Source: Desulfonema limicola
Lineage (GTDB): Bacteria > Desulfobacterota > Desulfobacteria > Desulfobacterales > DYRC01
DNA length: 9,123 bases
Reading direction: 5' to 3'
Assembly: GCA_020718925.1 (NCBI GenBank)
Contig: DYRC01000157.1
Span: 1-9,123, forward strand
This document shows, one piece after another, positions 1-7,245 of the stretch. The translations under genes and the position numbers were made by a program. Below the pieces are notes generated by a model, which had not been told where the DNA came from, did not search any database, and was given only the letters and a program-made list of their open reading frames with translations. The stretch's first letter is position 1. The number at the start of each line of letters is the position of its first letter.

Positions 1-2
1 CA

Positions 3-1412
3 CAATTAGCTGAAAAAATTACTGCTTTAAGCCGCATCATTGATCAGCGTCCGGTATCTGGGCAAGTGCCTCTGACAGCGATTCAGGAATGGTTTTTCAA
101 GACATTTGAAGGAAATTATAGTTATTATAATCAGGCGGTAATGCTGCGGTCCCGCGAACGATTGAACGAAGACGCATTGACAGCGGCACTTCGGGCAATT
201 CAGACACACCATGACGCGTTGCGAATGCGCTATCGCATATCAGAAGATCGAATCGTTCAGGAGAATGTTCTGCCTGATGAGTATCCGTTTGAATTTGAAA
301 GCGTGAATTTGAAAAGCCCGGAAGAAATGAACGCTTATGCTTCCGAAGTTCATCGGCGCATGGATTTGGCTAAGGGTCCGTTGATGAAAGCCGTATTATT
401 TCATCCGAATGACGACCGCCTTCTGGTTATCATACATCATCTGGTGGTGGATACGGTGTCATGGCGCATTCTTATCGAAGACATTGAAACAGGGTATCGT
501 CAGGCATTATCAGGGCAAGCTGTCAGGCTTCCTGAAAAAACTGATTCTTTCAAACATTGGGCTGAAAAAATCCGATGGTATGCGGACAGTGAAAAGCTGC
601 ATGAAGAAAAAACGTATTGGCTTGCGGCACAATCTGATTCATGTCCGAAACTGCCGCAGGATTTCAAAGCTTCCGGTAATCTGATTAAAGACAGCCGTAT
701 CATTACCAGACAACTTTCTCTGCCGGATACTCAGGAATTGCTTGGCAGTGCAGCCGATACCACGACAATCAATGATATTCTGCTTACGGCATTGGCACGC
801 ACACTGAAGCATTGGCATGGTTCGGATAAAACCCGAATAATTATGGAAGGACACGGAAGGGAAGCCTTGTTTGAAGATGTGAATGTGGGCAGAACAGTGG
901 GCTGGTTCACCAGTATTTATCCCCTTACTTTGGAATTGCCGGAAAATTCTGACATCGGAGAGCAGATCAGGCATATCAGAGAATTGCTGAAAAAAATTCC
1001 CTCAAACGGTATCGGATATGCTATTTTGAAATATGTGAAACATGCGCTGCCGGATATATCTCTACCGCAGATCAGTTTCAATTATCTGGGGCAGTTCCAA
1101 GATGCTTCTGAAAAAACCCTGTTTCGGATCAGCGATGAATCAACAGGTGATGCGGTCGGTCCCACAATAAAGCGCTTCCACGATATAGACATCAGCGGTG
1201 CGGTGGTACATGGGCAGATTGAATTATCGCTTACCTTCAATACCGGTCAGTATAAGACTCAGACAATGGAGATGCTTTTGGATAATTATGTTGTTCAATT
1301 GAAGGAAGTTGTCAGCCATTGCAAATCAAAGACCGGCGGCGAAAACACATCATCGGAACTGACATATCAGGGATTGAGTTCGGATGATTTGGATAAGATT
1401 TTTGATAATTGA
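3..1412 (+). CDS. NRPS C-terminal part: end of carrier domain, epimerization (E) domain and donor COM helix (5' partial)
   Basis: The frame is open from the window edge, so this is the end of a longer synthetase; the GTG at 66 is internal, not a start. About 20 linker residues following a carrier domain come first, then a complete epimerization domain. This domain racemizes the alpha carbon of the carrier-bound peptidyl residue, and the following condensation domain takes the D form. Visible motifs: PLTAIQEWFF (about 69-98), the active-site motif HHLVVDTVSWR (435-467), EGHGRE with the catalytic Glu (846-863), RTVGWFT (891-911), an NGIGYAIL-type motif near 1005-1028, and FNYLGQF (1077-1097). 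These are the E-domain core motifs in order; HHxxxDxVSWR and EGHGRE separate it from ordinary condensation domains. It ends in an acidic helix (GLSSDDLDKIFDN) like a donor COM docking helix. The gene for the matching acceptor protein starts at 2204, beyond a toxin-antitoxin pair. The substrate is unknown because the adenylation domain is upstream. Confidence 0.93.
   Translation, partial: QLAEKITALSRIIDQRPVSGQVPLTAIQEWFFKTFEGNYSYYNQAVMLRSRERLNEDALTAALRAIQTHHDALRMRYRISEDRIVQENVLPDEYPFEFESVNLKSPEEMNAYASEVHRRMDLAKGPLMKAVLFHPNDDRLLVIIHHLVVDTVSWRILIEDIETGYRQALSGQAVRLPEKTDSFKHWAEKIRWYADSEKLHEEKTYWLAAQSDSCPKLPQDFKASGNLIKDSRIITRQLSLPDTQELLGSAADTTTINDILLTALARTLKHWHGSDKTRIIMEGHGREALFEDVNVGRTVGWFTSIYPLTLELPENSDIGEQIRHIRELLKKIPSNGIGYAILKYVKHALPDISLPQISFNYLGQFQDASEKTLFRISDESTGDAVGPTIKRFHDIDISGAVVHGQIELSLTFNTGQYKTQTMEMLLDNYVVQLKEVVSHCKSKTGGENTSSELTYQGLSSDDLDKIFDN
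1362..1409 (+). other. Donor COM (communication-mediating) docking helix at NRPS C-terminus
   Basis: The last 16 residues (TYQGLSSDDLDKIFDN) follow the E domain after a Gly/Ser/Asn-rich linker. They form a short helix rich in Asp and hydrophobics, as in the donor COM regions of surfactin- and tyrocidine-type synthetases that end in an E domain. The match is by pattern, not by alignment. It agrees with the acceptor-like N-terminus encoded at 2204. Confidence 0.6.
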
Positions 1413-1435
1413 CAAATATCAATCAATCAGATAAG
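1409..1435 (+). promoter_or_regulatory. Possible internal promoter ahead of the antitoxin gene
   Basis: A perfect -35 hexamer TTGACA (1409-1414) overlaps the NRPS stop codon. The best -10 candidate is GATAAG (1430-1435), four of six consensus bases, at a short 15-base spacing. It is well placed to drive the toxin-antitoxin pair on its own, but the weak -10 and poor spacing make it doubtful. Confidence 0.25.
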
Positions 1436-1446
1436 GGTTTGAAAAT

Positions 1447-1450
1447 AAGG
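1447..1450 (+). promoter_or_regulatory. Ribosome binding site fixing the antitoxin start
   Basis: AAGG lies 9 bases before the ATG at 1460. The alternative in-frame TTG at 1409 overlaps the NRPS stop and would add 17 residues with no family resemblance, so the ATG is preferred. Confidence 0.5.
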
Positions 1451-1459
1451 AATGAATTT

Positions 1460-1732
1460 ATGGAACAAATTATCAACGCATCCGAAACAGACATCAGCTT
1501 TTTTAAAATCCCGGCAGATGCGGATTATGCGGAAACTATTATCAAGACCGACAACTGCCCCGTTGCCGTAGTTATCGGATATAAAAAATATCTGGAATTA
1601 CGCAGATATATCAGCGAACGGGATGAACGCTTTGCCGTGTATGATGAAATCAGAAGCCGGAACAGAAATGCGGTTTGGGAGCAGGTCGAAAGTGATGTGG
1701 CTGCTGCTGTTCAGGCTGTAAGAGGAAAGTAA
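1460..1732 (+). CDS. Phd/YefM-like antitoxin paired with the PIN toxin
   Basis: The 90-residue product resembles Phd/YefM-type antitoxins that sit directly before PIN toxins. The central stretch CPVAVVIGYKKYLEL (residues about 34-48) matches the family pattern PVAVLISYEEYLEL. The C-terminal part, with its RSRNRN and QVESDVAAAVQAVR segments, matches the toxin-binding tail seen in PIN-linked members. Such proteins neutralise the toxin and usually bind their own promoter as dimers through the N-terminal part; here that part (INASETDISFF...) is rather divergent. It lies 47 bases after the NRPS stop and 5 bases before the PIN gene, typical of a co-translated pair. The N-terminal divergence makes the Phd assignment likely rather than certain. 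Transcription could come from read-through of the NRPS operon or from the weak promoter candidate at 1409. Confidence 0.72.
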   Translation: MEQIINASETDISFFKIPADADYAETIIKTDNCPVAVVIGYKKYLELRRYISERDERFAVYDEIRSRNRNAVWEQVESDVAAAVQAVRGK

Positions 1733-1737
1733 ATGAA

Positions 1738-2187
1738 ATGTCATTACTGATGGTTGTGCCTGATACCAATATTTTTGTCAGCGGCACAATTCTATCTTAT
1801 GGAATAGCTTTTGAAATTCTCGAAAGCTGGCGGCGTCAGAAATTCATTCTGGTTACATCCGAAGCAATTATGGCTGAAATTCAGCGGGTTCTAAGATATC
1901 CCCGTATTTGTAACAAATATTCTGTTACCGAAGAGGATATTCGGCGTCTGATTCTATCTCTGCACAGATACGCAATTGTTACGGCAGGCAATTATGAAGT
2001 TCGGGGAGTACCATCTGACCCGGATGATGATAAATTTCTTGCCTGCGCTCTTGAAGCTCAAGCTGATTATATTGTTACAGGAGATCCGGATTTATTGTCT
2101 TTAAAATATTATCAGAGAATTAATATCCTGAATCCGAAAAGTTTTTTAGAAAACCTGACAACCTTATCTCAGACAATAAACAAATAA
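1738..2187 (+). CDS. PIN-domain ribonuclease toxin
   Basis: The 149-residue product is a complete PIN domain, a Mg2+-dependent endoribonuclease fold used as the toxin in VapC-like type II systems. The acidic active-site set is visible: Asp9 in PDTNIFVSG, Glu47 in AIMAEIQRVL, Asp94/Asp96/Asp98 in SDPDDDKFLACAL, and Asp116 in VTGDPDLL. Length and motif wording fit the 'putative toxin, PIN family' group (COG1569-like) rather than short classical VapC. A purine-rich site AGAGGAAAG (1721-1729) precedes the ATG at 1738 by 8 bases; a second in-frame ATG at 1750 is possible and would still keep Asp9. No active-site residue is missing, so an active toxin is expected. The gene separates two NRPS genes whose proteins appear to dock with each other. 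Counted lines are about 42% G+C, only slightly below the NRPS genes. Confidence 0.88.
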   Translation: MSLLMVVPDTNIFVSGTILSYGIAFEILESWRRQKFILVTSEAIMAEIQRVLRYPRICNKYSVTEEDIRRLILSLHRYAIVTAGNYEVRGVPSDPDDDKFLACALEAQADYIVTGDPDLLSLKYYQRINILNPKSFLENLTTLSQTINK

Positions 2188-2193
2188 AGGTGA
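2187..2193 (+). promoter_or_regulatory. Ribosome binding site for the second NRPS gene
   Basis: AAGGTGA overlaps the last base of the PIN stop codon and sits 10 bases before the ATG at 2204. It supports that start and translation directly behind the toxin gene. Confidence 0.6.
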
Positions 2194-2203
2194 TTTTTGT
2201 CCG

Positions 2204-4294
2204 ATGCTTAAAAAAGAAAATCTTCAAGATGTTTATACTCTCTCGCTGATGCAGGAAGGCATATTGTTTCATGCCCTGTATGACAAAGATTCTGCCGCAT
2301 ATTTTCAGCAGATGAGCTACGAAGTTTCGGGGCAGTTCGATATGGATATTTTCCGGTCAAGCTGGAACGCGCTGGTACGTCGGCATGATGTCCTGAGAAC
2401 CGTATTTATTCATAAAAACGTTCCCCGTCCGCTTCAGTTTGTCCTCAAAGATCGGGAGATTGATTTTTATACGGAAGATATAAGTAATATCAATGATCAG
2501 CAGGCTTATGTCGAAACATTCAAGGCAAAAGATCGGCAAAAATCATTTGATCTGAGCAAAGACATGCTGATTCGGGTCAGCGTACTGCGACAGAGCGAGC
2601 AGTCTTATCACATCATCCTGAGTTTTCATCATATTCTGATGGACGGCTGGTGTATGCCGATTATTCAGAGCGAACTTCTTGAAATTTATGCGGCACTGAA
2701 AGCCGGAAAGCAACCGGTACTTGCGCCGCTTACACGGTATCGGGATTATATTCAATGGCTGGAGCGTCAGGATAAGCAGGCGTCTCTGGCATATTGGGCA
2801 AACTATTTAAGCGGTTATGAACATCTGGCAACTCTGCCGAAAAAGCAAGGCGCGACAAGCTATGTTCTGAAAAAATCAACGATTGAGTTTGATAAAGACA
2901 CCAGCGCAAAATTATCCGGCTTGGCTTCGCGCCAGCAGGTAACGCTCAATACTGTGTTTCAGACCTTGTGGGGAATGCTCTTATGCCTTTACAACAATAC
3001 GAATGATGCGGTTTTCGGGGTTACAGTATCCGGTCGCCCGCCTCAGATTCAAGGCGTTGAGCGCATGGTCGGGCTGTTTATCAACACGATTCCGCTTAGG
3101 ATTCGGATCGAACCTGAACAATCTTTCGATATGCTGGTTCAAAAAGTGCAGCAGGATAATTTTTCCTCATCATCGCATCATTATTACTCATTGGCGGATA
3201 TTCAGGCAAATAGCCCGTTAAAGCAGGGCTTGACAGATCATATCATGGTTTTTGAAAGCTTTCCGTCTGATAATGGCATTGATGATAACGCCATCGGATT
3301 TGACATCAGACAGACCGATGAATTTGAGCAGACCAATTATGATCTTGAAATTACGGTGTTTCCGGGTGAACAGATTCATGTCAGATTCGGATTCAATGCC
3401 CAAGCCTTCACCATGTCTCAGATAGAAACGCTCGGAAGGCATTTCAGCAATGCAGTTCATTCGGTTCTGAGCAATAATTCCGTATCAGTTCATGATATTG
3501 AATTTCTTGATGATACAGAAAAAGAATTTTTACTTGATCGTTTGAATGATACTTATCGTGATTATCCCAGCGACAAAAGCATTATTGATCTGTTTGAAAA
3601 GCAGGTAAAAGAAAAACCGGATGATATTGCTGTTATATCCGGCAATCAGACGCTCAGTTACAGAGTCTTAAATGAACGGGTGAACCGTATTGCTCATCAT
3701 CTGAGAAAAACGTATCATATTCAGCCCGATGATCCGGTGGGCATTATGGCGGATCGTTCCGAATGGCTGATTATCGGTATTTTGGGTATTCTGAAATCCG
3801 GTGCGGCATACATTCCCATTGATCCCGAATATCCGCAGGAAAGAATTGATTATATTATCGAAAACAGCGCGTGTAAAGCGATTTTAACTGAAACAAAATA
3901 TCTGGCGGATATTCCCGCATCCGTAACTGCCTGCGATATTAGAGCGATTCAAGAGACAGACATATCCGATCCTGAAAAGATCATGCTGCCGCATCATCTG
4001 GCATACATCATTTATACATCCGGCTCTACCGGAAAGCCCAAAGGCGTTATGCTTACACATCAGGATGTGGTCAGTTTCAATGTCAACATGAGCGAAGTGT
4101 TCGGATTTGCGCCTTCGGATCGGATGCTGGCATTGACTACGATCACCTTTGATATTTCGGTGTTGGAACTGATTACCAGCCTGCTGACCGGCATGTCGGT
4201 GGTCATTTCACCGGACGCCGAAATCCGTGATCCCTCATTTCTCATTTCTCACTTTATCAGGTTTCTGCATTGCAGATTACCCCATCCCGGCTGA
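2204..4294 (+). CDS. NRPS fragment 1: COM acceptor, condensation domain, N-terminal half of glycine-type adenylation domain
   Basis: The product as read is 696 residues. Residues 6-23 (NLQDVYTLSLMQEGILFH) are the acceptor-COM/C1 sequence typical of condensation domains that receive a chain from an E-terminated partner, so this is probably a D-to-L (DCL) condensation domain. Its active site HHILMDGW (residues 142-149, nt 2627-2650) is intact, so peptide-bond formation is expected. The adenylation domain starts near residue 460. It shows LSYRVLN, GILKSGAAYIPIDPEYP, the A3 ATP-binding loop YIIYTSGSTGKPKGV (from residue 601, nt 4004) and the A4 region FDISVLEL (from nt 4148), which supplies specificity residues D235, I236 and L239. 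Reading then enters the heptamer array at 4234, acquires an unrelated tail (ISHFIRFLHCR...) and stops at 4292-4294. As read it lacks motifs A5-A10 and the carrier domain, so it could not load an amino acid alone. Confidence 0.9.
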   Translation: MLKKENLQDVYTLSLMQEGILFHALYDKDSAAYFQQMSYEVSGQFDMDIFRSSWNALVRRHDVLRTVFIHKNVPRPLQFVLKDREIDFYTEDISNINDQQAYVETFKAKDRQKSFDLSKDMLIRVSVLRQSEQSYHIILSFHHILMDGWCMPIIQSELLEIYAALKAGKQPVLAPLTRYRDYIQWLERQDKQASLAYWANYLSGYEHLATLPKKQGATSYVLKKSTIEFDKDTSAKLSGLASRQQVTLNTVFQTLWGMLLCLYNNTNDAVFGVTVSGRPPQIQGVERMVGLFINTIPLRIRIEPEQSFDMLVQKVQQDNFSSSSHHYYSLADIQANSPLKQGLTDHIMVFESFPSDNGIDDNAIGFDIRQTDEFEQTNYDLEITVFPGEQIHVRFGFNAQAFTMSQIETLGRHFSNAVHSVLSNNSVSVHDIEFLDDTEKEFLLDRLNDTYRDYPSDKSIIDLFEKQVKEKPDDIAVISGNQTLSYRVLNERVNRIAHHLRKTYHIQPDDPVGIMADRSEWLIIGILGILKSGAAYIPIDPEYPQERIDYIIENSACKAILTETKYLADIPASVTACDIRAIQETDISDPEKIMLPHHLAYIIYTSGSTGKPKGVMLTHQDVVSFNVNMSEVFGFAPSDRMLALTTITFDISVLELITSLLTGMSVVISPDAEIRDPSFLISHFIRFLHCRLPHPG
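2207..2272 (+). other. Acceptor COM region at NRPS N-terminus
   Basis: The residues up to LSLMQEGILFH resemble the short N-terminal acceptor region of synthetases fed by an E-terminated partner (pattern VQDxYxLSPMQEGMLFH). With the donor helix at 1362-1409 this predicts that the two proteins dock, although a toxin-antitoxin pair separates their genes. Cognate pairing is inferred, not shown. Confidence 0.6.
4234..4254 (+). repeat. Heptanucleotide tandem array 1 (CTCATTT x2, CTCACTT x1) at NRPS frame break
   Basis: Three 7-base units run head to tail: CTCATTT (4234-4240), CTCATTT (4241-4247) and CTCACTT (4248-4254). The array lies in the A4-A5 region of the first adenylation domain, exactly where the coding frame shifts. 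Both frames are open across it. From Asp235 (4151) to Gln278 (4273) there are 122 bases; one more unit would make 129 bases, or 43 codons, the spacing in GrsA-type adenylation domains. Confidence 0.85.
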
Positions 4295-7245
4295 AGTTGC
4301 TTCTGGAAAATCAGAATATCTCCGTACTCGGCAATCTCAGCGTGCTGCTCATCGGCGGCGAACCGCTGCCCGCAGATTTGTTTGAACGCTTAACGCCCCT
4401 GTTTGCCACAACCGATATATTCAATGTCTATGGACCTACTGAAGCAACGATATGGTCAACCGCCAAAAAACTTAATGACGGCGTTCTGAATATCGGCAAA
4501 CCTCTGATGAACGAATCGGTGCTGATATTGTCTCAGGACGGACAGCTTGTTCCTTTCGGGGTGGTGGGTGAAATCTGCATCGGCGGAGACGGGCTTGCCA
4601 GAGGCTATTATCAGCGTCCTGATCTGACGGCGGATCGCTTTATTCCGCATCCGTTCAAATCCGGACAGCGAATTTATCGAACCGGAGATTCGGGCAGATG
4701 GCTTGCTGACGGCAATATCGAATGTCTGGGCAGAACTGATGATCAGATCAAAATACGCGGCTATCGGATTGAGCTTGGGGAAATCGAAGCTTGCCTGAAA
4801 AAGCATCCCGCGATTCGGGAAGCCGTTGTCGTGGCAAAAGATAAAGATTCAACTACGCGTGAATTGGCAGCGTATTTTATCAGCACTGAGGAATTGGGCA
4901 TTGCGGATCTGAGGAATTTTCTGAGCAGAACTTTGCCGGAATATATGATTCCGACATGGTTTGTCAGACTTGAAAAACTTCCCTTAACGCCCAACGGGAA
5001 AACGGATAAAAAAGCTCTTCCCGATCCCCGTCAGACAGGGCTTAAACCCGATACTGAGCATATATCGCCGCGCAATGAACTTGAACAGAAACTGGCAGAT
5101 ATTTGGCAGGAAATCCTGCAAGTTCAGCATATCGGCATTGATGATAATTTCTTTGATCTGGGCGGACATAGCCTGAAAGCCACCCGTATTGTTTCCAAAA
5201 TTCATAAAGAGATGGGAATCGAAATCCGATTGCGCGATATGTTCACATTTCCTACAATTGCGGGATTATCCGAGATTATACGACAAAAAGATTCTTCGAC
5301 TCTGATTCAAATCGCGCCCATTCCCCAAGCCGAATATTATGCGTTGTCTCATTCTCAGCGCAGATTGTGGATTTTGGATCAGATGGAAGGCGGCTTTGTG
5401 GCATATAACATGCCTTCCGCATATCGCATCAACGGCGGGCTTGATATTTCCGCATTTCAGAAAGCGGTTCACGCTCTGGTCGTGCGCCATGAATCATTGA
5501 GAACGGTTTTTGTGGTCATAGACGGCGAACCCAAGCAGCATATTTGCGACAATATCGGCAATATCTTTGAAATAATTACCGATCCGAGCAACGACCATAA
5601 GGAAGTTGTAGATGAAGCTGTAACGCCATTCGATCTTTCCGAAGGACCGTTATTCAGAGTGAAATTACTCAGAATCACCGAAAATGAGCATATTCTGATG
5701 CTCAACATGCACCACATCATCGGTGATGCGTGGTCTTCAGATGTTCTGAGCAAAGATTTACTGATGCTGTATCAGGCTTATGCAGCCGGACATGAACCGC
5801 GATTGCCGAATTTGAAAATTCAATATAAAGATTATGCGGCGTGGCAGAACGCGCTGCTGGCTTCGGATCAGGTTAAAGAAAGCGTTGCTTATTGGAAAAG
5901 CAAATTATCCGGTGAACTTCCCGTACTGCAATTGCCGATTGATCTGCCCCGCCCGCCGGTTCAGACATACAACGGTAAGACATTCCATTTTATGCTGAAT
6001 GAAAATATCGGTAATAATTTGAAAACACTTGCCAAAAGCCGCAATGCCAGCCTGTTTATGATACTGATGGCAATGCTCAAAATACTACTGCATCGCTATA
6101 CGAATCAGGAAGACATCATTATCGGTTCTCCGGTCAGCGGCAGAATTCATCCGGATTTGGAGCATCAGATCGGCTTTTATGTCAATATGTTGGCATTACG
6201 CGATGAAGTTAGGTTCCAAGACAACTTTGTTTCCGTGTTGGAAAAAGTGAAGCAAACCACGCTGGACGCCTATCAGCACCAGATATATCCTTTTGATCGG
6301 CTGCCGGATGATCTGCAATTGTCAAGAGACCTGAGCCGTGCGCCGCTCTTTGATGTCATGCTGGTGTTGGCAAATCAGGAATCGCCTTTGCCGCAGCCGG
6401 ATGGTCTGATGGTTTCGGGTATTGCTATTGAAGCCGGTATCAGCAAATTCGATCTGAGCTTTGAAGTTACTGAAAAAGAAACACATCTTGACATCGGCAT
6501 CAACTATAACACGGATTTATTCAAGGAAGATACGATTCAGCGTATGGCGAGTCATATCGAAGCATTATCAACATCATTGATTTATGAGCCGAATCAGCCC
6601 CTCAGTTCGCTGAATATGTTAAGCAATGCTGAGAGACAGATGGTGTTGTCCGATTTCAACAATCATCGTCAGCCGTTTCCGCAGGATAAAACCTTGTCTG
6701 AGTTATTTGAAGAACAGGTTCGCAAAACGCCGAATCATATCGCAGTGATTTATAATAATGTGCAGATGACATACAGCGAACTTGATAAAGCTGCCGAAAC
6801 TATGGCAATGCGATTGCAGAAGCATCATATCCGCCCGCAATCACTGGTCGGCATGATGTGTGAACGAAACGAGAAAGCGATCATCGCATTGCTGGGAATT
6901 TTGAAAGCCGGATGCGTGTATCTGCCGATTGATCCGCAGTATCCTCATGAACGAATTTCTTATATGATTCAGGATAGCGGCTGCCGGTGTCTGATAACCT
7001 CTGATAATCACATAGATATGCTTAAAAATCAGGGATATGGGGACACCACTTCTCACTTCTCACTTCTCACTTCTCACTTCCCACTCCCCACTCGCATACA
7101 TCATCTATACTTCCGGCTCCACCGGCAAGCCCAAAGGCGTGATGATCGGGCATCGCGGTTTTGTGAATATGATTTCGGATCAGATCAGAGGCTTCAATGT
7201 AACAGAATCCGACCGTGTGCTGCAATTTGCTTCGTTGTCCTTTGA
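4270..7245 (+). CDS. NRPS fragment 2: C-terminal part of Gly-type A domain, carrier, condensation domain, N-terminal part of second A domain
   Basis: The frame is open from 4231; the TTG at 4270 is only the first formal start and lacks a convincing ribosome site, so this is a continuation, not a gene with its own start. It completes adenylation domain 1: ITPSRLKLLL, LLIGGEPL, NVYGPTE (A5, VYGPTE at 4426-4443), GEICIGGDGLARGY, YRTGDSGRWL, GRTDDQIKIRGYRIELGEIE and PNGKTDKK with the catalytic Lys (4999-5001). With fragment 1 this gives the code DILQLGVIWK, close to the glycine signature DILQLGLIW. A carrier domain follows with DNFFDLGGHSLKA; Ser at 5170-5172 would carry the phosphopantetheine. 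The second condensation domain opens with YALSHSQRRLWILDQ, an LCL-type start. Its active site is HHIIGDAW (5710-5733), with Ala in place of the usual Gly. Adenylation domain 2 begins near 6700 (MTYSELD, GILKAGCVYLPIDPQYP) and breaks at the heptamer array at 7047; the remaining tail to 7245 is out of frame. Confidence 0.9.
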   Translation: MQITPSRLKLLLENQNISVLGNLSVLLIGGEPLPADLFERLTPLFATTDIFNVYGPTEATIWSTAKKLNDGVLNIGKPLMNESVLILSQDGQLVPFGVVGEICIGGDGLARGYYQRPDLTADRFIPHPFKSGQRIYRTGDSGRWLADGNIECLGRTDDQIKIRGYRIELGEIEACLKKHPAIREAVVVAKDKDSTTRELAAYFISTEELGIADLRNFLSRTLPEYMIPTWFVRLEKLPLTPNGKTDKKALPDPRQTGLKPDTEHISPRNELEQKLADIWQEILQVQHIGIDDNFFDLGGHSLKATRIVSKIHKEMGIEIRLRDMFTFPTIAGLSEIIRQKDSSTLIQIAPIPQAEYYALSHSQRRLWILDQMEGGFVAYNMPSAYRINGGLDISAFQKAVHALVVRHESLRTVFVVIDGEPKQHICDNIGNIFEIITDPSNDHKEVVDEAVTPFDLSEGPLFRVKLLRITENEHILMLNMHHIIGDAWSSDVLSKDLLMLYQAYAAGHEPRLPNLKIQYKDYAAWQNALLASDQVKESVAYWKSKLSGELPVLQLPIDLPRPPVQTYNGKTFHFMLNENIGNNLKTLAKSRNASLFMILMAMLKILLHRYTNQEDIIIGSPVSGRIHPDLEHQIGFYVNMLALRDEVRFQDNFVSVLEKVKQTTLDAYQHQIYPFDRLPDDLQLSRDLSRAPLFDVMLVLANQESPLPQPDGLMVSGIAIEAGISKFDLSFEVTEKETHLDIGINYNTDLFKEDTIQRMASHIEALSTSLIYEPNQPLSSLNMLSNAERQMVLSDFNNHRQPFPQDKTLSELFEEQVRKTPNHIAVIYNNVQMTYSELDKAAETMAMRLQKHHIRPQSLVGMMCERNEKAIIALLGILKAGCVYLPIDPQYPHERISYMIQDSGCRCLITSDNHIDMLKNQGYGDTTSHFSLLTSHFPLPTRIHHLYFRLHRQAQRRDDRASRFCEYDFGSDQRLQCNRIRPCAAICFVVL

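Noticed and set aside
66..68. GTG at 66 as start of the first gene
   Set aside because: The frame is open to the window edge and the residues before it look like the usual carrier-to-E-domain linker, so the gene begins upstream.
1409..1459. TTG at 1409 as start of the antitoxin gene with an overlap of the NRPS stop
   Set aside because: The ATG at 1460 has a better-spaced AAGG, and the extra 17 residues do not match the family.
7037..7093. ATG at 7037 (with AGGGA just upstream) as the true start of a separate split-NRPS gene
   Set aside because: The spacing of about 4 bases is too short, the start would fall within the A-domain linker, and motif A2 is encoded upstream in another frame.
7047..7094. 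Tandem repeat considered as a CRISPR array or iteron origin
   Set aside because: Units are only 7 bases with no spacers, and the array lies inside an NRPS coding region between motifs A2 and A3.
4231..7094. Programmed ribosomal frameshifting at the two breaks
   Set aside because: The first break would need -1 and the second +1. No X-XXY-YYZ slippery heptamer or obvious downstream hairpin is seen, and the repeat unit length explains both breaks more simply.
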